Shown here: positions 7,276 to 14,783 of the stretch, piece after piece
How the letters are laid out: every line of letters begins with the position of its first letter
How positions within the stretch are numbered: the stretch's first letter is position 1
NCBI GenBank assembly: GCA_910577765.1
Contig: CAJTOV010000069.1
Span: 1 to 19,138 of the forward strand
Reading direction: 5' to 3'
Source of the DNA: an uncultured Lachnospiraceae bacterium
GTDB lineage: Bacteria > Bacillota > Clostridia > Lachnospirales > Lachnospiraceae
DNA: 19,138 bases
Made by a program: the position numbers and the translations under genes
The notes under the pieces: model-generated
What the model saw: only the letters and a program-made list of their open reading frames with translations
Told to the model about the DNA's origin: nothing
Databases searched by the model: none

Positions 7276-9067
7276 ATGAATAATCCTGCCACCTATACGG
7301 AGAACATGAAGTATCTGGCAGACGGGGTTCACAAGTACGGGTCCAAAGTATTTGTCATGATCTCCGCCTTGTCGGGAAGATCCGGGGCTCCCGGGGATGT
7401 GGCGCCTTCTGCCCTGCCCAATGTATGGGACCCCAGCGGTGTACAGCGGGAGATGACCGTAGAGGAGATCCGCCAGTACGTGGAATGGTTCGCTATAGGT
7501 GCAAAAGCCGCCAAAGATGCAGGCATTGACGGTGTGGAGATTCACGCGGTTCACGAGGGGTATCTGCTGGACCAGTTTGCCATCTCTGCCTTTAACAAAC
7601 GGACGGATGAGTACGGCGGCTCCCTGGAAAACCGGCTGCGGTTCCCCACGGAAGTGGTCCAGGCCATCAAGGCCAAATGCGGGAAGGATTTCCCTGTTTC
7701 CCTGCGTTATTCTGTAAAGAGCTATACAAAAGCCTTTAACCGGGGCGCGGTTCCGGGAGAAGAATTTGAAGAGTTCGGAAGGGATTACGAGGAAAGCAAA
7801 AAGGTTGCAGGAATGCTTCAGGATGCAGGCTACGACATGTTAGACTGTGACAACGGAACCTTTGACGCCTGGTACTGGCCCCATCCGCCGGTCTATATGC
7901 CCAAGGCGCTGCATCTGGAGGATGTTGCCTTCATCAAGAAGGTCGTAGATATTCCGGTTATCTGTGCTGGACGGTTTGATGATCCAGACCTGGCCGAACA
8001 GTCTATTGCAGAAGGAAAGATTGATATGATGGGCATGGGCCGGCCCCTGCTGGCAGACCCGGATCTGGCAAATAAGTTCAAAGAAGGAAAGCTGGACGAT
8101 GTCCGTCCGTGTATTGCCTGCCATTTCGGCTGCCTTGCCAGAATCTTCCAGTTTGACCATGAAAAGAAGGTTCAAAAAGATATTTCCTGCGCACTGAACC
8201 CCAGATGCGGCATGGAGAACCATTACAACATCCAGGAAGCAGACGTGAAGAAGAAGATTGCCGTTGTAGGCGGAGGCATTACCGGAATGGAAGCCGCCAG
8301 GGTCTGCGGACTGCGGGGCCACAAGGTGGATCTGTACGAGAAGAAGGATGTGCTGGGAGGCGTCTTCATTGCGGCAGCAGCCTTTGACTTTAAGGAAGAC
8401 GACCGCCGCCGGCTTGAATGGTACCGGAAACAGGTGAAGGACGCAGGGGTCAACGTGCTGCTGAATACGGAATTCAAACCGGAGAGCAAAGACGGTTACG
8501 ACGAAATCATTATTGCCACCGGAGCCAAAGAGAAGAAGCTGTCCATTCCCGGATTTGACCAGCCAGGTGTTCGCTATGCAGTGGATGTGCTGATGAACCA
8601 GAACATCCAGGACCAGAATGTGGTCATTGTAGGCGCCGGTCTCACCGGATGCGAGCTGGCCTATGATCTGGCAAGAAAGAACAAAAAGGTGACCCTGGTG
8701 GAGACCTGCCCCACCATTCTCAACGTGGAAGGACTGGCTGCCCCCAACTATAACTGCCTGATGGACCGATATTCTTAAGAATTCCCATGTTGTGAAATAT
8801 GAGGACGGGAAAGCTTACATAGAGACAGTTACCTACAATGAGCCTAACATCCGGGGCAGGGCCTTTACCCAGAACCTGCCGGGAATCCGCAAGGCGGTAC
8901 AGCCGGTGGAGGCTGACACGGTGATCGTATCCGTGGGCTATGCTTCCGACCAGGAGCTGTACCAGGCAGTAAAGGGAGATCATGTGCACCTGCTGGGTGA
9001 CGCGGCGTCACCGGCCAATCTGATGAAATGTATCTGGTCTGCGTATATTCTGTGCTTAAATATCTAA
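7276..9067 (+). pseudogene. Enoate reductase-like NADH:flavin oxidoreductase, 5'-truncated and frameshifted
   Basis: Remnant of a 2,4-dienoyl-CoA reductase/2-enoate reductase (old yellow enzyme plus FAD/NAD domain), a cytoplasmic enzyme that reduces activated C=C bonds. What remains starts inside the TIM barrel (ATYTENMKYLADGVHKYG). It continues through IHAVHEGYLLDQF, a 4Fe-4S cluster motif CIACHFGC (Cys codons at 8110, 8119 and 8131, the fourth near 8185), an FAD site VVGGGITG (near 8264) and a second dinucleotide site VIVGAGLTG (near 8623). About 80 N-terminal residues, including the FMN-binding start of the barrel, are missing; homology stops where the PucR gene begins. Near 8765 the frame breaks: CLMD is followed by RYS and a TAA. 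The +1 frame then reads ILKNSHVVKYEDGK and continues to the usual end LLGDAASPANLMKCIW (stop at 9067). The original substrate is unknown. Confidence 0.85.
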
Positions 9068-9070
9068 AAC

Positions 9071-9217
9071 GTATCTGAACTGGTTTTGCCGTCTGTGGCT
9101 TCTGTTTTCAGGAGCACAGACGGCAGGAATACGTGGCAACAGTTCAGACGGGCAGCCAATTGTCCCCGATGCTTTTCGGTGGCAAGAAGATGCCCCGTCT
9201 GAACTGTTACAAAATTT
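9071..9217. repeat. Intergenic hairpin repeat (REP-like), copy 2
   Basis: Two perfect inverted repeats fill the gap before the MFS gene. TGCCGTCTGTG (9087-9097) pairs with CACAGACGGCA (9115-9125). AACAGTTCAGACGGG (9138-9152) pairs with CCCGTCTGAACTGTT (9194-9208) around a 41-base loop. GTATCTGAACTG at 9071-9082 equals 100-111, and TGAACTGTTACAAAATTT at 9200-9217 equals 105-122. Neither hairpin is followed by a T tract, so they are not ordinary terminators. Confidence 0.75.
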
Positions 9218-9235
9218 CAAACCCGAGGTAAAAAA

Positions 9236-10471
9236 ATGAAAAGAAAAGAATATATCTGGATTCTGGTGATCGCCTGCGGTCTGGCAGCCAGTTCCCTGGG
9301 AATATGCACCAACTCGGTGGGTGTGTTTTATGCGGCCGTTTCCGAGGATCTGGGGGTTTTAAGAGGGACCTTTGCTTTTCATGCAACTTTGTCCCTGATG
9401 ACCACGGCGGTGGTGGCTCTCTGGGTGCCCTGGCTGTCAAAGCGGTTTCCCTTTAAGCCCATTATGATTGCGGGAATTCTCTTAAGCGCCGGGGCTACGG
9501 CTCTCATGAGTGTGGCCGGAAGCATCGGTATGTTCTATGTTCTGGGTGTCTTAAGGGGCGTAGGTGTGGGACTGTACAGCACCGTACCCATTACCATGCT
9601 GGTCAATCAGTGGTTTCAAAAGAAGAACGGCACAGCCATCGGCATGGCTCTCAGCTTCAGCGGACTCAGCGGTGCCGTCTGTTCGCCGGTTCTCAGCGGC
9701 CTCATTGCCACATCCGGGTGGAAGATTGCCTATCTGGTCATGAGCGGACTGGTCCTGGTATTTTCTCTGCCGGCCCTGGTTCTGCCTTATTCCATGACCC
9801 CTGGTGAAAGGGGATTAAAGCCTTACGGATATGAGGAGCAGCCAAAAGAGCAGGAAGAGAAGACAGCCGCCGCCGGGAACCGTACATTTTCTTACATGCA
9901 GGCAAATTTCATCCTGATGTGCATCTTCACGGTGCTGCTCACATCCATTGCCGGAATTACCCAGCATTTTTCCGGGTATTCCCAGTCCCTGGGGCTGGTG
10001 GAAACCTTTGGGGCGGCGCTGATGTCCTGTTCCATGATCGGCAATATCTGTACGAAGCTGGTCATCGGTTTTATCAGTGACCGGCTGGGGCCGGTGAAGG
10101 CCAACCTGATCATGATGGGAGCCAATGCCGCTTCCATACTGGTGCTTATGGCCGGAACCAGGGCCGGCACCACGTCCCTTCTGATTGCCGCCTTCCTGTT
10201 CGGTTCCGTATTTGCCGTGGCGGCAGTGGGAATTCCCCTTTTGACCCGGTATTTCTTCGGAAATGAACATTATGCCAAAGCCTATGCGGTTATTGGCTTT
10301 TTCACCAGTGTGGGAAGCTCCAGCTCCCTGGCAGTCATCGGATATCTCTATGACTTGTTCGGCACCTATCAGTATGCATTTGCCGCGGCTGTCAGTTTCC
10401 TTCTGATCAACAGCCTTCTGCTGCTGGCAGGGGTAGCACTGAAAAGAACAAATGTTCGAAAATCATCTTGA
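9236..10471 (+). CDS. Major facilitator superfamily transporter
   Basis: A 411-residue integral membrane protein with about twelve hydrophobic segments in two halves, separated by a polar loop at about residues 186-220 (MTPGERGLKPYGYEEQPKEQEEK). This is the classic MFS plan. The N-terminal half has ILVIACGLAASSLGICTNSVGVFY and LGVLRGVGVGLY; the layout resembles monocarboxylate/oxalate-formate-type carriers. ATG at 9236 with GAGG at 9224-9227. It follows the broken flavoenzyme in the same direction, so it may have imported that enzyme's substrate, as enoate reductase and MFS genes are often paired. The frame is intact although its partners are not. Its last codons contain a LexA box, and its stop codon overlaps the -35 of the next operon. 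The substrate cannot be read from the sequence. Confidence 0.88.
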   Translation: MKRKEYIWILVIACGLAASSLGICTNSVGVFYAAVSEDLGVLRGTFAFHATLSLMTTAVVALWVPWLSKRFPFKPIMIAGILLSAGATALMSVAGSIGMFYVLGVLRGVGVGLYSTVPITMLVNQWFQKKNGTAIGMALSFSGLSGAVCSPVLSGLIATSGWKIAYLVMSGLVLVFSLPALVLPYSMTPGERGLKPYGYEEQPKEQEEKTAAAGNRTFSYMQANFILMCIFTVLLTSIAGITQHFSGYSQSLGLVETFGAALMSCSMIGNICTKLVIGFISDRLGPVKANLIMMGANAASILVLMAGTRAGTTSLLIAAFLFGSVFAVAAVGIPLLTRYFFGNEHYAKAYAVIGFFTSVGSSSSLAVIGYLYDLFGTYQYAFAAAVSFLLINSLLLLAGVALKRTNVRKSS

Positions 10472-10515
10472 AAAAACTGCCGCAGTGTGCTAGAATAGGA
10501 AAAGAACACATGTTC
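10446..10515 (+). promoter_or_regulatory. SOS promoter: two LexA boxes around a sigma-A promoter
   Basis: GAACAAATGTTC (10446-10457) and GAACACATGTTC (10504-10515) both fit the Gram-positive LexA consensus GAACRNRYGTTY. Between them lie TTGAAA (10468-10473), a 17-base spacer and TAGAAT (10491-10496), preceded by TGC. Transcription would start near 10503, at the edge of the second box. LexA on either site would block RNA polymerase. The first box lies within the end of the MFS gene. Confidence 0.85.
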
Positions 10516-10578
10516 TTCATGGAATTTTGGGACTACCCCATGTTCCGGGAAATCTATCGTTGCACAGGGAGTGGCGCC

Positions 10579-12009
10579 ATGCTGATTCAGACGGATATGG
10601 GAATACAGGAGAAACTTCGGATCTTATCGGACGCGGCCAAATATGACGTGTCCTGCTCCAGCAGCGGGGTGGCCCGTAAGGGGAAGAAGGGCGGGCTGGG
10701 GAATACACTGGCAGCGGGAATCTGCCACAGTTTTGCTGCGGACGGCCGGTGTATCTCTCTTTTGAAGATCCTTTATACCAACCAGTGTATCTTTGACTGC
10801 AAATACTGTATTAACCGCCGGTCCAATGATGTGGTGCGGACAGCCTTTACACCGGATGAGGTATGTACCCTGACGGTGGAGTTCTACAGGAGGAACTATA
10901 TTGAGGGACTGTTCTTAAGCTCGGGGATTCTCCATTCCCCGGATTATACCATGAACCTGATTTACCAGACCCTGACACAGCTTCGGGAGCGATACCGTTT
11001 TAACGGATATATCCATGTAAAGGCCATACCCGGTGCCGACCCGGCACTGGTGGAGCGGGTGGGATATCTGGCGGACCGTATGAGCGTGAATCTGGAGCTG
11101 CCTACGGCGGAGGGGCTGCGGAATCTTGCTCCGGGGAAGACCCGGGCCAGGATTCTGGCGCCCATGCGCCAGGTGCAGCGGGGGATCGCGGCCCAGAATC
11201 TTAACCGGCTGGAGGACAGACGCTTCCAAAGGCCGGCCCGGGAGATCGGTATGGCAGATTCCGCCGCCCATCCGGGGCGCAGTGTCTGGAGACAGTACCA
11301 GGACCAGGGGAGAAGCTTTGTCCCGGCAGGCCAGAGCACCCAGATGATTGTAGGGGCCACGCCGGAGAGTGATTTCCAGATGATCCAGGTGGCGGAGGCC
11401 CTGTACCGGAATTATGACTTAAAGCGGGTATTCTATTCGGCCTTTGTCCGGGTCAACGATGACAGCATGCTTCCGGCACTGCCCGGGGGCCCGCCGCTTC
11501 TGCGGGAGCACCGGCTGTACCAGGCAGACTGGCTGATGCGGTTTTACGGCTTTGAGGCCAGGGAGCTTCTGACAGAGAAGCGCCCCAATTTCAACGTGCT
11601 TCTGGACCCTAAGTGCGACTGGGCCCTGGGGCATATGGAGTGGTTTCCAGTGGAGGTGAACCGGGCGGACTATGGGACCCTGCTGCGGGTGCCGGGGATC
11701 GGGGTCAGGTCGGCCCGCAGGATTCTGGCGGCCAGAAGAAGCTCGGCCCTGGATTTTCCCGCCCTGAAGAAGATGGGAGTGGTGCTGAAGCGGGCCATGT
11801 ACTTTATCACCTGCTCCGGACGGATGCTGCAGACGGTGCCCATGAACGAGAACTTTATTACCAGCCAGCTGGTGGGAGCGGAGCATAAGAAAGCCTGGGA
11901 CATTGAAAACCATGATTCCTACCGCCAGCTAAGCCTTTTTGACGATTACCAGGTGGCGGCTCCGGTAAGTCAGGAGGACAAAGTGTCGGTTATTACAGGG
12001 AGTCTGTGA
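10579..12009 (+). CDS. Radical SAM putative DNA modification/repair protein
   Basis: A 476-residue radical SAM protein of the type annotated as putative DNA modification/repair, usually paired with a DUF4130-type gene as here. The N-terminus EKLRILSDAAKYDVSCSSSG is family-typical. The 4Fe-4S/SAM motif CIFDCKYC gives Cys70, Cys74 and Cys77. The conserved FVPAGQSTQMIVGATPE lies at about 247-263. Near the C-terminus LLRVPGIGVRSARRIL (about 368-383) is a helix-hairpin-helix motif, typical of sequence-independent DNA binding. The ATG at 10579 has AGGGAG eight bases upstream and is the first good start after the predicted transcription start. The frame is open further up, but those codons overlap the promoter. 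Residues about 206-243 form an arginine- and glutamine-rich stretch that appears longer than in relatives I recall. The reaction is unknown. Two LexA boxes argue for SOS induction. Confidence 0.87.
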   Translation: MLIQTDMGIQEKLRILSDAAKYDVSCSSSGVARKGKKGGLGNTLAAGICHSFAADGRCISLLKILYTNQCIFDCKYCINRRSNDVVRTAFTPDEVCTLTVEFYRRNYIEGLFLSSGILHSPDYTMNLIYQTLTQLRERYRFNGYIHVKAIPGADPALVERVGYLADRMSVNLELPTAEGLRNLAPGKTRARILAPMRQVQRGIAAQNLNRLEDRRFQRPAREIGMADSAAHPGRSVWRQYQDQGRSFVPAGQSTQMIVGATPESDFQMIQVAEALYRNYDLKRVFYSAFVRVNDDSMLPALPGGPPLLREHRLYQADWLMRFYGFEARELLTEKRPNFNVLLDPKCDWALGHMEWFPVEVNRADYGTLLRVPGIGVRSARRILAARRSSALDFPALKKMGVVLKRAMYFITCSGRMLQTVPMNENFITSQLVGAEHKKAWDIENHDSYRQLSLFDDYQVAAPVSQEDKVSVITGSL

Positions 12010-12080
12010 AGGGAAGGGCAGGATGCCGTAACCGGTTACAGCCGGAGCGGACCTGGCACCGGGAAGGAAAGGAGGAGCCT

Positions 12081-12854
12081 ATGACCGTATTTTTATGTGG
12101 GGAGACTGTGGATGACATTTTCTGTGGGATCTACGATGCCTGGATGAGCAGACTGGGCCATGAACATGTACGTCTGGAGCTTCCCGGCGGGGACCGGGAA
12201 CTGTTCAGCCGGTACCGCCAGGCGGACCTGGACGCCGGGAAGGCCGGGAAGGTGGCAGACAGCATCCGGCAGAAGCTGGGGGAGACCGTATATGAGACCG
12301 TCTACCAGGCCCTGCTGTCCTGGGAGCCGGGGCGGGCGGACGGGGCCTACCGGTTTCTGGTCCATGCCTTTGCGGTGGGGCCACGGATTCTGGACATGCT
12401 CCAGATTCCGGCAGTGTACGAGATCTTCCGGCTGACCCGGAACGTATCCCGGGAGCGGCACCAGTATGTGGAGTTTACCCATTTTGCCCAGATGGAAGGG
12501 GGAATCCTCATCGGCAAGATCCGGCCTAAGAATGATGTGGTGACGCTGGTGGCGCCCCATTTTGCAGACCGTATGCCGGAGGAAAACTGGATTCTCTATG
12601 ACTGCGGCAGGAAAAAGGCCGTAGTCTGCCAGACAGGCCGGGGCTGGGTGGTGGTGTCGGCGGATTCCCGTCAGTGGCAGCACCGTCTGGAGCAGGCCAC
12701 GGACGAAGCGGCTTTTGCCGGTCTGTGGAAGACCTTCCACAATGCCATTGCCATCGAAGCCCGGGCCAATTACCTGTGCCAGCGGAATATGCTTCCTTTG
12801 CGGTTCCGGCCACTTATGGTGGAGTTCAACCAGTACTGTCTGTCTGAGGAGTAA
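12081..12854 (+). CDS. DUF4130 DNA-metabolism partner of the radical SAM protein
   Basis: A 257-residue protein of the family annotated as probable DNA metabolism protein (DUF4130). Members are coded beside the radical SAM protein and in some bacteria are fused to uracil-DNA glycosylase-like domains. Here the N-terminus TVFLCGETVDDIFCGIYDAW, the central FLVHAFAVGPRILDML and VEFTHFAQMEGGILIGKI, and the C-terminal HNAIAIEARANYLCQRNMLP match that family. No glycosylase domain is attached, and no catalytic motif I can name is visible. The ATG at 12081 is set by a near-perfect AAAGGAGG at 12068-12075. It lies 71 bases after the radical SAM stop with no terminator between, so the two genes should share the LexA-controlled transcript and probably act together. 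Confidence 0.85.
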   Translation: MTVFLCGETVDDIFCGIYDAWMSRLGHEHVRLELPGGDRELFSRYRQADLDAGKAGKVADSIRQKLGETVYETVYQALLSWEPGRADGAYRFLVHAFAVGPRILDMLQIPAVYEIFRLTRNVSRERHQYVEFTHFAQMEGGILIGKIRPKNDVVTLVAPHFADRMPEENWILYDCGRKKAVVCQTGRGWVVVSADSRQWQHRLEQATDEAAFAGLWKTFHNAIAIEARANYLCQRNMLPLRFRPLMVEFNQYCLSEE

Positions 12855-12881
12855 TGGGGACTGTTGCCGTTCACGCTCCAG

Positions 12882-13034
12882 CCGGTCACCACGCTGACCG
12901 GGTTACAGTTCACACCCCAGCCGATCACCACGCTGATCGGCTGGGAGGATGCACGTAATGGCTGTAACCCGGGCCGCCCGGGTTACAGTTGGCTGGGTAC
13001 CAGTGAACTGTAACCGGGAACCTGGAAGGTTCCC
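12882..13034. repeat. Cluster of five hairpins before comM (REP-like), copy 3
   Basis: Most of the 386-base gap between the DUF4130 gene and comM is palindromic. CCGGTCA/TGACCGG (12882-12901) and CCCAGCCGATCA/TGATCGGCTGGG (12916-12945) have different stems but the same loop CCACGC. CTGTAACCCGGG/CCCGGGTTACAG (12962-12988) is perfect with a 3-base loop. GTTACAGTT/AACTGTAAC (12982-12990 with 13006-13014) shares bases with it. GGGAACCT/AGGTTCCC (13016-13034) has loop GGA and is followed by CCTTCTTT, so it may be a weak terminator. GGTTACAGTTCAC at 12901-12913 recurs at 19083-19095. Confidence 0.8.
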
Positions 13035-13054
13035 CCTTCTTTAAGAAAAAAAGC

Positions 13055-13083
13055 TTGCCACTTTCAGCGGGACAGGCTATAAT
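13055..13083 (+). promoter_or_regulatory. Promoter of comM-dprA-topA
   Basis: TTGCCA (13055-13060), a 17-base spacer and a perfect TATAAT (13078-13083). Transcription would start near 13090, leaving a leader of about 150 bases before the GTG start of comM. I see no recognisable riboswitch in that leader. Confidence 0.8.
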
Positions 13084-13240
13084 TACAGCAATCTTACATT
13101 TCTCTTTCCGCTGTGCCCTTAGCTGTGCCGACGGCCAGACAGAGCACCAGGCGAATCTGGAGTATTCAGCGTACATTCGTACCGCATTCCAACCGTGGAG
13201 AGAAAAAGTGGAAAAATTGTATACAGAAAGGAGTGTTTGC

Positions 13241-14776
13241 GTGTTCAGTAAAGTGAATAGCGGAGGCCTGCGTGGGATTGAGGGCTATCTGGTCCAGGTG
13301 GAAGCCGATGTGAGCCGCGGGCTGCCGGGATTCCATATGGTGGGCTATCTGTCCGGCCAGGTGCGGGAAGCCCAGGACCGGGTGCGGACAGCCATGCGGA
13401 ATGCAGGGTTTGCCCTTCCGTCCATGAAGGTGACCCTGAATCTGTCACCGGCGGATATCCGCAAGGAGGGAACCGGATTCGACCTGCCCATTGCCATGGC
13501 CGTGCTGGCTGCCTACGGGGTGGTAGGGAAGCATTCCCTGGCCGGGACAGCCATGATCGGGGAACTGGGCCTGGACGGCACCGTAAAGCCGGTACGGGGC
13601 ATCCTGCCTATGGTGCTTGCTTTGGAGGAACAGGGAATCCGGCGGTGTTTTCTTCCGGCGGACAATCTGGAGGAGGGGATGGTGGTCCGAAAGATGGAGG
13701 TCCTGGGTGCCACCAGTCTCCAGCAGGTGGTGTCTTGTGTAGCAGATTCATCCGGCAGCAGGAAGGGAAAGAACCGGACAGAGCAGGTCCGGGAGGAACC
13801 CCAGGAGTATGGTGTGGATTTTAAAGAGGTTAACGGCCAGCTTCTGATGCGCAGGGCCACGGAGGTGGCCGTGGCAGGCCAGCACAATATTCTCTATATG
13901 GGGCCGCCGGGAAGCGGCAAAAGCATGGTGGCCAGACGGGTGCCTACCATCATGCCATCCATGACCTTCCAGGAGCAGATGGAGGTTACCAAGGTTCACA
14001 GCATCTGCGGTATGCTGCCTCCCGGAAGGGCCCTGGTACAGAACCGTCCCTTCCGCTCCCCCCACCACTCGGTCAGTCCGGTGGCCCTGGCAGGAGGCGG
14101 CAGGGTCCCGGTGCCGGGGGAGATCTCCCTGGCTACCCGGGGCGTACTGTTTCTGGATGAGCTGCCGGAATTTCAGAAGGGTACCCTGGAGCTGCTCAGG
14201 CAGCCGCTGGAGGAACACCGGATCGTCATCTCCAGGGTCCATGGGTCCTATGAATTTCCGGCCCATTTTATGGTGGTGGCGGCTATGAATCCCTGCCCGT
14301 GCGGGTATTTTCCGGACCGCAGCCGCTGCCAGTGTACCCAGGACCAGGTCCAGAGGTATCTGAACCGGATTTCCGGCCCTTTGCTGGAGCGGATTGACCT
14401 TTGTGTGGAGGCGGCGCCGGTGACCTACGGGGAGATGCGGGAAACGGCGGACAACGAGTCTTCCGGGAAGATCCGTGCCCGTGTGGAGGAAGCCCGCAGG
14501 ATTCAGAAGGAGCGTTTCGCAGACAGCGGTATCTTCTTCAACAGTGAGATGAATGCCGGGGATATCCGCAGATACTGTGTACTGGGAGCGGAGGAGGAAG
14601 CTTTCCTGAAAAAGGCTTACCGGAAGATGCAGATGAGCGCCAGAGGGTGCAACAAGATTCTGAAGGTGGCAAGAACCATTGCGGATCTGGCCGGGGAACC
14701 TAAGATCTTATGCAGCCATTTGTCCGAGGCCATGGGATACCGGGAGCTGGGCGGAAAATACTGGAAAAGGAGATGA
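13241..14776 (+). CDS. comM: YifB/ComM-family AAA+ ATPase (Mg chelatase-like)
   Basis: A 511-residue ring ATPase of the YifB/ComM family. In naturally transformable bacteria ComM is a helicase that extends branch migration of incoming DNA; in Clostridia the role is less tested. The N-terminal domain FSKVNSGGLRGIEGYLVQVEADVSRGLPGF is typical. Walker A is GPPGSGKS (221-228) and Walker B GVLFLDELPEF (301-311). NPCPCGYF at 350 starts a cysteine-rich loop, and a C-terminal Mg-chelatase-like domain closes the protein. The start is GTG at 13241, giving the canonical MFSKVNS beginning, with AAAGGAG at 13227-13233. The open frame upstream covers the promoter and is not coding. dprA starts 7 bases after its stop, which fits a DNA-uptake and recombination operon. 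Confidence 0.93.
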   Translation: MFSKVNSGGLRGIEGYLVQVEADVSRGLPGFHMVGYLSGQVREAQDRVRTAMRNAGFALPSMKVTLNLSPADIRKEGTGFDLPIAMAVLAAYGVVGKHSLAGTAMIGELGLDGTVKPVRGILPMVLALEEQGIRRCFLPADNLEEGMVVRKMEVLGATSLQQVVSCVADSSGSRKGKNRTEQVREEPQEYGVDFKEVNGQLLMRRATEVAVAGQHNILYMGPPGSGKSMVARRVPTIMPSMTFQEQMEVTKVHSICGMLPPGRALVQNRPFRSPHHSVSPVALAGGGRVPVPGEISLATRGVLFLDELPEFQKGTLELLRQPLEEHRIVISRVHGSYEFPAHFMVVAAMNPCPCGYFPDRSRCQCTQDQVQRYLNRISGPLLERIDLCVEAAPVTYGEMRETADNESSGKIRARVEEARRIQKERFADSGIFFNSEMNAGDIRRYCVLGAEEEAFLKKAYRKMQMSARGCNKILKVARTIADLAGEPKILCSHLSEAMGYRELGGKYWKRR

Positions 14777-14783
14777 GCAGTTC

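Noticed and set aside
9087..9125. The perfect 11-bp hairpin after the flavoenzyme as a terminator.
   Set aside because: There is no T tract on the 3' side on either strand. It fits the repeat family better.
7276..10471. A bile-acid-inducible (bai) operon fragment, because of the BaiCD/BaiH-like enzyme and an MFS carrier.
   Set aside because: No other bai gene is near, and enoate-reductase-like enzymes paired with MFS carriers are common in this family of bacteria.
10468..10578. A longer N-terminus for the radical SAM protein from the TTG at 10468 or the ATG at 10510.
   Set aside because: The stretch contains the -35, -10 and second LexA box. The TTG lies upstream of the predicted transcript start, and the ribosome site for 10510 would not be in the mRNA.
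12882..13034. A CRISPR array suggested by repeated palindromes.
   Set aside because: Units differ in sequence and spacing, there are no uniform spacers, and no cas gene is present.
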